From: an uncultured Mycoplasma sp.
GTDB lineage: Bacteria > Bacillota_I > Bacilli_A > RF39 > UBA660
Reading direction: 5' to 3'
NCBI GenBank assembly: GCA_947388575.1
Contig: CANDSI010000006.1
Location: 1-15,410 of the forward strand
DNA: 15,410 nt
In this document: in pieces, positions 14,313 through 15,410 of the stretch
How the letters are laid out: every line of letters starts with the position of its first letter
Numbering within the stretch: position 1 is the stretch's first letter
Position numbers and translations under genes: made by a program
The notes under the pieces: model-generated
Database searches by the model: none
The model's input: the letters and a program-made list of their open reading frames with translations, nothing else
What the model was told of the DNA's origin: nothing

Positions 14313-15225
14313 ATTATTTTCTACTGAGGAAGAAAGGCAAGAAAATAACATAGAGAAAGTTGTAGACATTCCTATTTCAAAAATACAAGACTTTAAAAAT
14401 CATCCATTTAAAGTTGAAGAAAATGAAGAACTGATTAGTATGTCTGAAAGCATAGCAAAGTATGGCGTATTAGAACCAGCAGTAGTTAGGCCTTTAAATG
14501 ATGGAACTTATGAAATGATATCAGGACATAGAAGAAAAAAAGCAAGTACTATGGTAGGTAAAGAAACTATTAGATGTATTGTAAAAGAATTAAGCGATGA
14601 TGAAGCTACAATAATAATGGTTGATAGTAATATTCAACGTGAGAAAGTGTTACCTTCAGAAAAAGCCTTTGCATATAAAATGAGATTAGAAGCAGAAAAA
14701 CACCAAGGTAGAAAGATTGAAATATCTTTGTGCCAAGTTGGCACGAAGTTAAGAAGTGATGCTATTCTAGCTCAACAATTAAATGAAAGTGCAAGAAATA
14801 TTCATAGATACATTAGATTAACAAACCTTATACCTGAAATCTTAGAAATGGTGGATAATGGAATAATTGCACTAACACCAGCAGTGGATATCTCTTATTT
14901 AGAAATAGATGAGCAAGCAGTATTACTAGATGTAATGGGATATAATGGTTGTACACCCAGTGTATCACAAGCTAAGCAAATAAAATATTTAAGTGAAAAA
15001 GGAGAATTTGAAGAATCAAAAGTAAAAAAAATATTAAACCAAGCTAAACCTAATCAAATTGAAAGGATACACCTAGATAAAAAGAAAATTAGCCAAGTAC
15101 TGCCAAAGTTAAAGGATGACAAAGTAGAAGATTATATTTACCAAGCTATTATTTTTTACAATAAACATTTAGAACATCAAAAATTAATAGATAAAAAAGT
15201 TAAATTATCCGAACAAGTTAGATAA
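14269..15225 (+). CDS. parB: ParB-family partition protein (element type)
   Basis: The 318-residue protein would bind parS-like DNA and partner with ParA. An N-terminal acidic/Lys segment (SLDELFSTEEERQ, ~11-23) precedes the ParB/Spo0J nuclease-like CTPase domain (~32-125): IPISKIQDFKNHPFKV, YGVLEPAVVRP, then the nucleotide-binding SGHRRKKA (~84-91), and DSNIQREKVLPSEKAFAYKM. A helix-turn-helix region follows (~155-185: AILAQQLNESARNIHRYIRLTNLIP). The C-terminal third is helical and Lys-rich. AAGGAG (14253-14258) lies 10 nt before the ATG inside parA, so translation is probably coupled. The SGHRR spelling and extended N-terminus fit the conjugative-element branch better than chromosomal Spo0J, which is my judgement from memory. 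Confidence 0.9.
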   Translation: MREEEQKKKLPSLDELFSTEEERQENNIEKVVDIPISKIQDFKNHPFKVEENEELISMSESIAKYGVLEPAVVRPLNDGTYEMISGHRRKKASTMVGKETIRCIVKELSDDEATIIMVDSNIQREKVLPSEKAFAYKMRLEAEKHQGRKIEISLCQVGTKLRSDAILAQQLNESARNIHRYIRLTNLIPEILEMVDNGIIALTPAVDISYLEIDEQAVLLDVMGYNGCTPSVSQAKQIKYLSEKGEFEESKVKKILNQAKPNQIERIHLDKKKISQVLPKLKDDKVEDYIYQAIIFYNKHLEHQKLIDKKVKLSEQVR

Positions 15226-15245
15226 TGGGAGTATTATTTCCACAT

Positions 15246-15298
15246 CCCTCCTATAACCTCCCTATAATATATATACTAACTGAAAATACTAACTGAAA
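15246..15298 (+). repeat. Tandem 13-bp repeat and paired CCTCC repeats after parB
   Basis: ATACTAACTGAAA occurs twice without a gap (15273-15285 and 15286-15298). Just before it are two 11-nt units, CCCTCCTATAA (15246-15256) and CCTCCCTATAA (15257-15267). The first pair could be a regulator or replication/partition site. The CCTCC strings could base-pair with the AGGAG ribosome site of the next gene at 15351. Confidence 0.45.
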
Positions 15299-15311
15299 AA
15301 ATATTATAGAA

Positions 15312-15340
15312 TTGCAATATAAAATAAAATATATTACACT
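15312..15340 (+). promoter_or_regulatory. Candidate promoter of the last, partial gene
   Basis: TTGCAA (15312-15317), a 17-nt spacer and TACACT (15335-15340). Transcription would start near 15347, about 17 nt before the ATG. Confidence 0.4.
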
Positions 15341-15363
15341 ACGTACCAAAAGGAGAGATTTTA

Positions 15364-15410
15364 ATGAAATTAAAATTAATTTTGATATTTGTAAGCAGTT
15401 TAATAGTTTT
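15364..15410 (+). CDS. 5' end of a probable exported protein (partial)
   Basis: ATG at 15364 follows AAAGGAGAG (15349-15357) at good spacing. The 15 complete codons read as Lys-containing start plus a hydrophobic core (KLKLILIFVSSLIV), the beginning of a signal peptide or membrane helix. The rest lies outside the window, so the product cannot be named. Its place after parB in the element suggests a small exported or membrane protein. Confidence 0.6.
   Translation, partial: MKLKLILIFVSSLIV

Larger units (their letters stand above)
12543..15410 (+). mobile_element. Left end of a probable integrative/conjugative element (Tn1549-like by ParA/ParB)
   Basis: From the uvrB break onward the sequence holds an unknown gene, ParA and ParB. 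The ParB has the LPSLDELFSTEEERQ opening and the HPFKV, SGHRRKKA and LPSEKAFAYKM blocks that I associate with Tn1549-type conjugative elements, not with chromosomal Spo0J. The insertion point inside a housekeeping gene supports integration. No integrase, relaxase or far end lies in the window, so the type and right boundary are not shown. The left boundary could shift by a few bases. Confidence 0.55.

Noticed and set aside
1..15410. CRISPR array, tRNA, rRNA or a known riboswitch
   Set aside because: No spaced identical repeats of 20-40 bp, no cloverleaf with a T-loop GGTTCRANNCC pattern and no riboswitch core was found by eye in the intergenic regions.

Overview
The window is AT-rich (roughly 70% or more by eye) and comes from a Gram-positive, Firmicutes-type bacterium. 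The evidence is strong AGGAGG-type ribosome binding sites, Firmicutes-like promoters (often with a TG-extended -10), peptidoglycan genes of the MurT/GatD/FemX type, a GH25-LysM secreted hydrolase, and UGA used as a stop (ends of murT and parA). A gut-dwelling, Bacilli/Erysipelotrichia/RF39-like host is plausible, but I cannot fix the taxon from sequence alone.

Left part (1-3950): a cell-wall operon reads rightward. A MurT-like Mur ligase (129-1448) overlaps a GatD-like subunit (1445-2047) by 4 nt and is followed by a FemABX-family aminoacyltransferase (2077-3156). In the normal pathway MurT/GatD amidates the D-Glu of lipid II and FemX-type enzymes build the cross-bridge. Here the GatD-like protein has lost both the catalytic Cys and His, and the MurT-like protein has an altered P-loop, so the pair is probably not a standard glutamine-dependent amidase. 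A cytosolic HExxH protein (3192-3947) follows. It has its own near-consensus promoter inside the end of femX and a terminator-like hairpin that covers its ribosome binding site.

Middle (3955-11520): a DUF1016/YhcG-type PD-(D/E)XK nuclease lies on the minus strand. Divergent from it is a secreted GH25 muramidase with three LysM repeats, which appears to use a rare ATT start codon. A short minus-strand basic ORF shares the GH25 terminator hairpin. Then comes a 1619-residue surface protein: signal peptide, NPCBM-like domain, transglutaminase-like Cys/His core, F5/8 type C-like domain, five Ig-like repeats, Pro-rich linker and C-terminal membrane anchor. It has a good promoter and a Fur-box-like element in its 5' leader.

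Right part (11580-15410): a stand-alone, divergent paralogue of ribosomal protein uS11 sits on the minus strand with its own promoter and terminator. Next is the first ~96 codons of uvrB, cut off abruptly at about 12542. From there the sequence looks like the left end of an integrative/conjugative element (Tn1549-like by its ParA/ParB): an unknown protein, ParA (TTG start), ParB overlapping it by 44 nt, and the start of an exported protein that runs off the window. The most unusual items are the active-site-less GatD with the altered MurT, the orphan uS11 paralogue, the ATT-started lysozyme and the uvrB/element junction.
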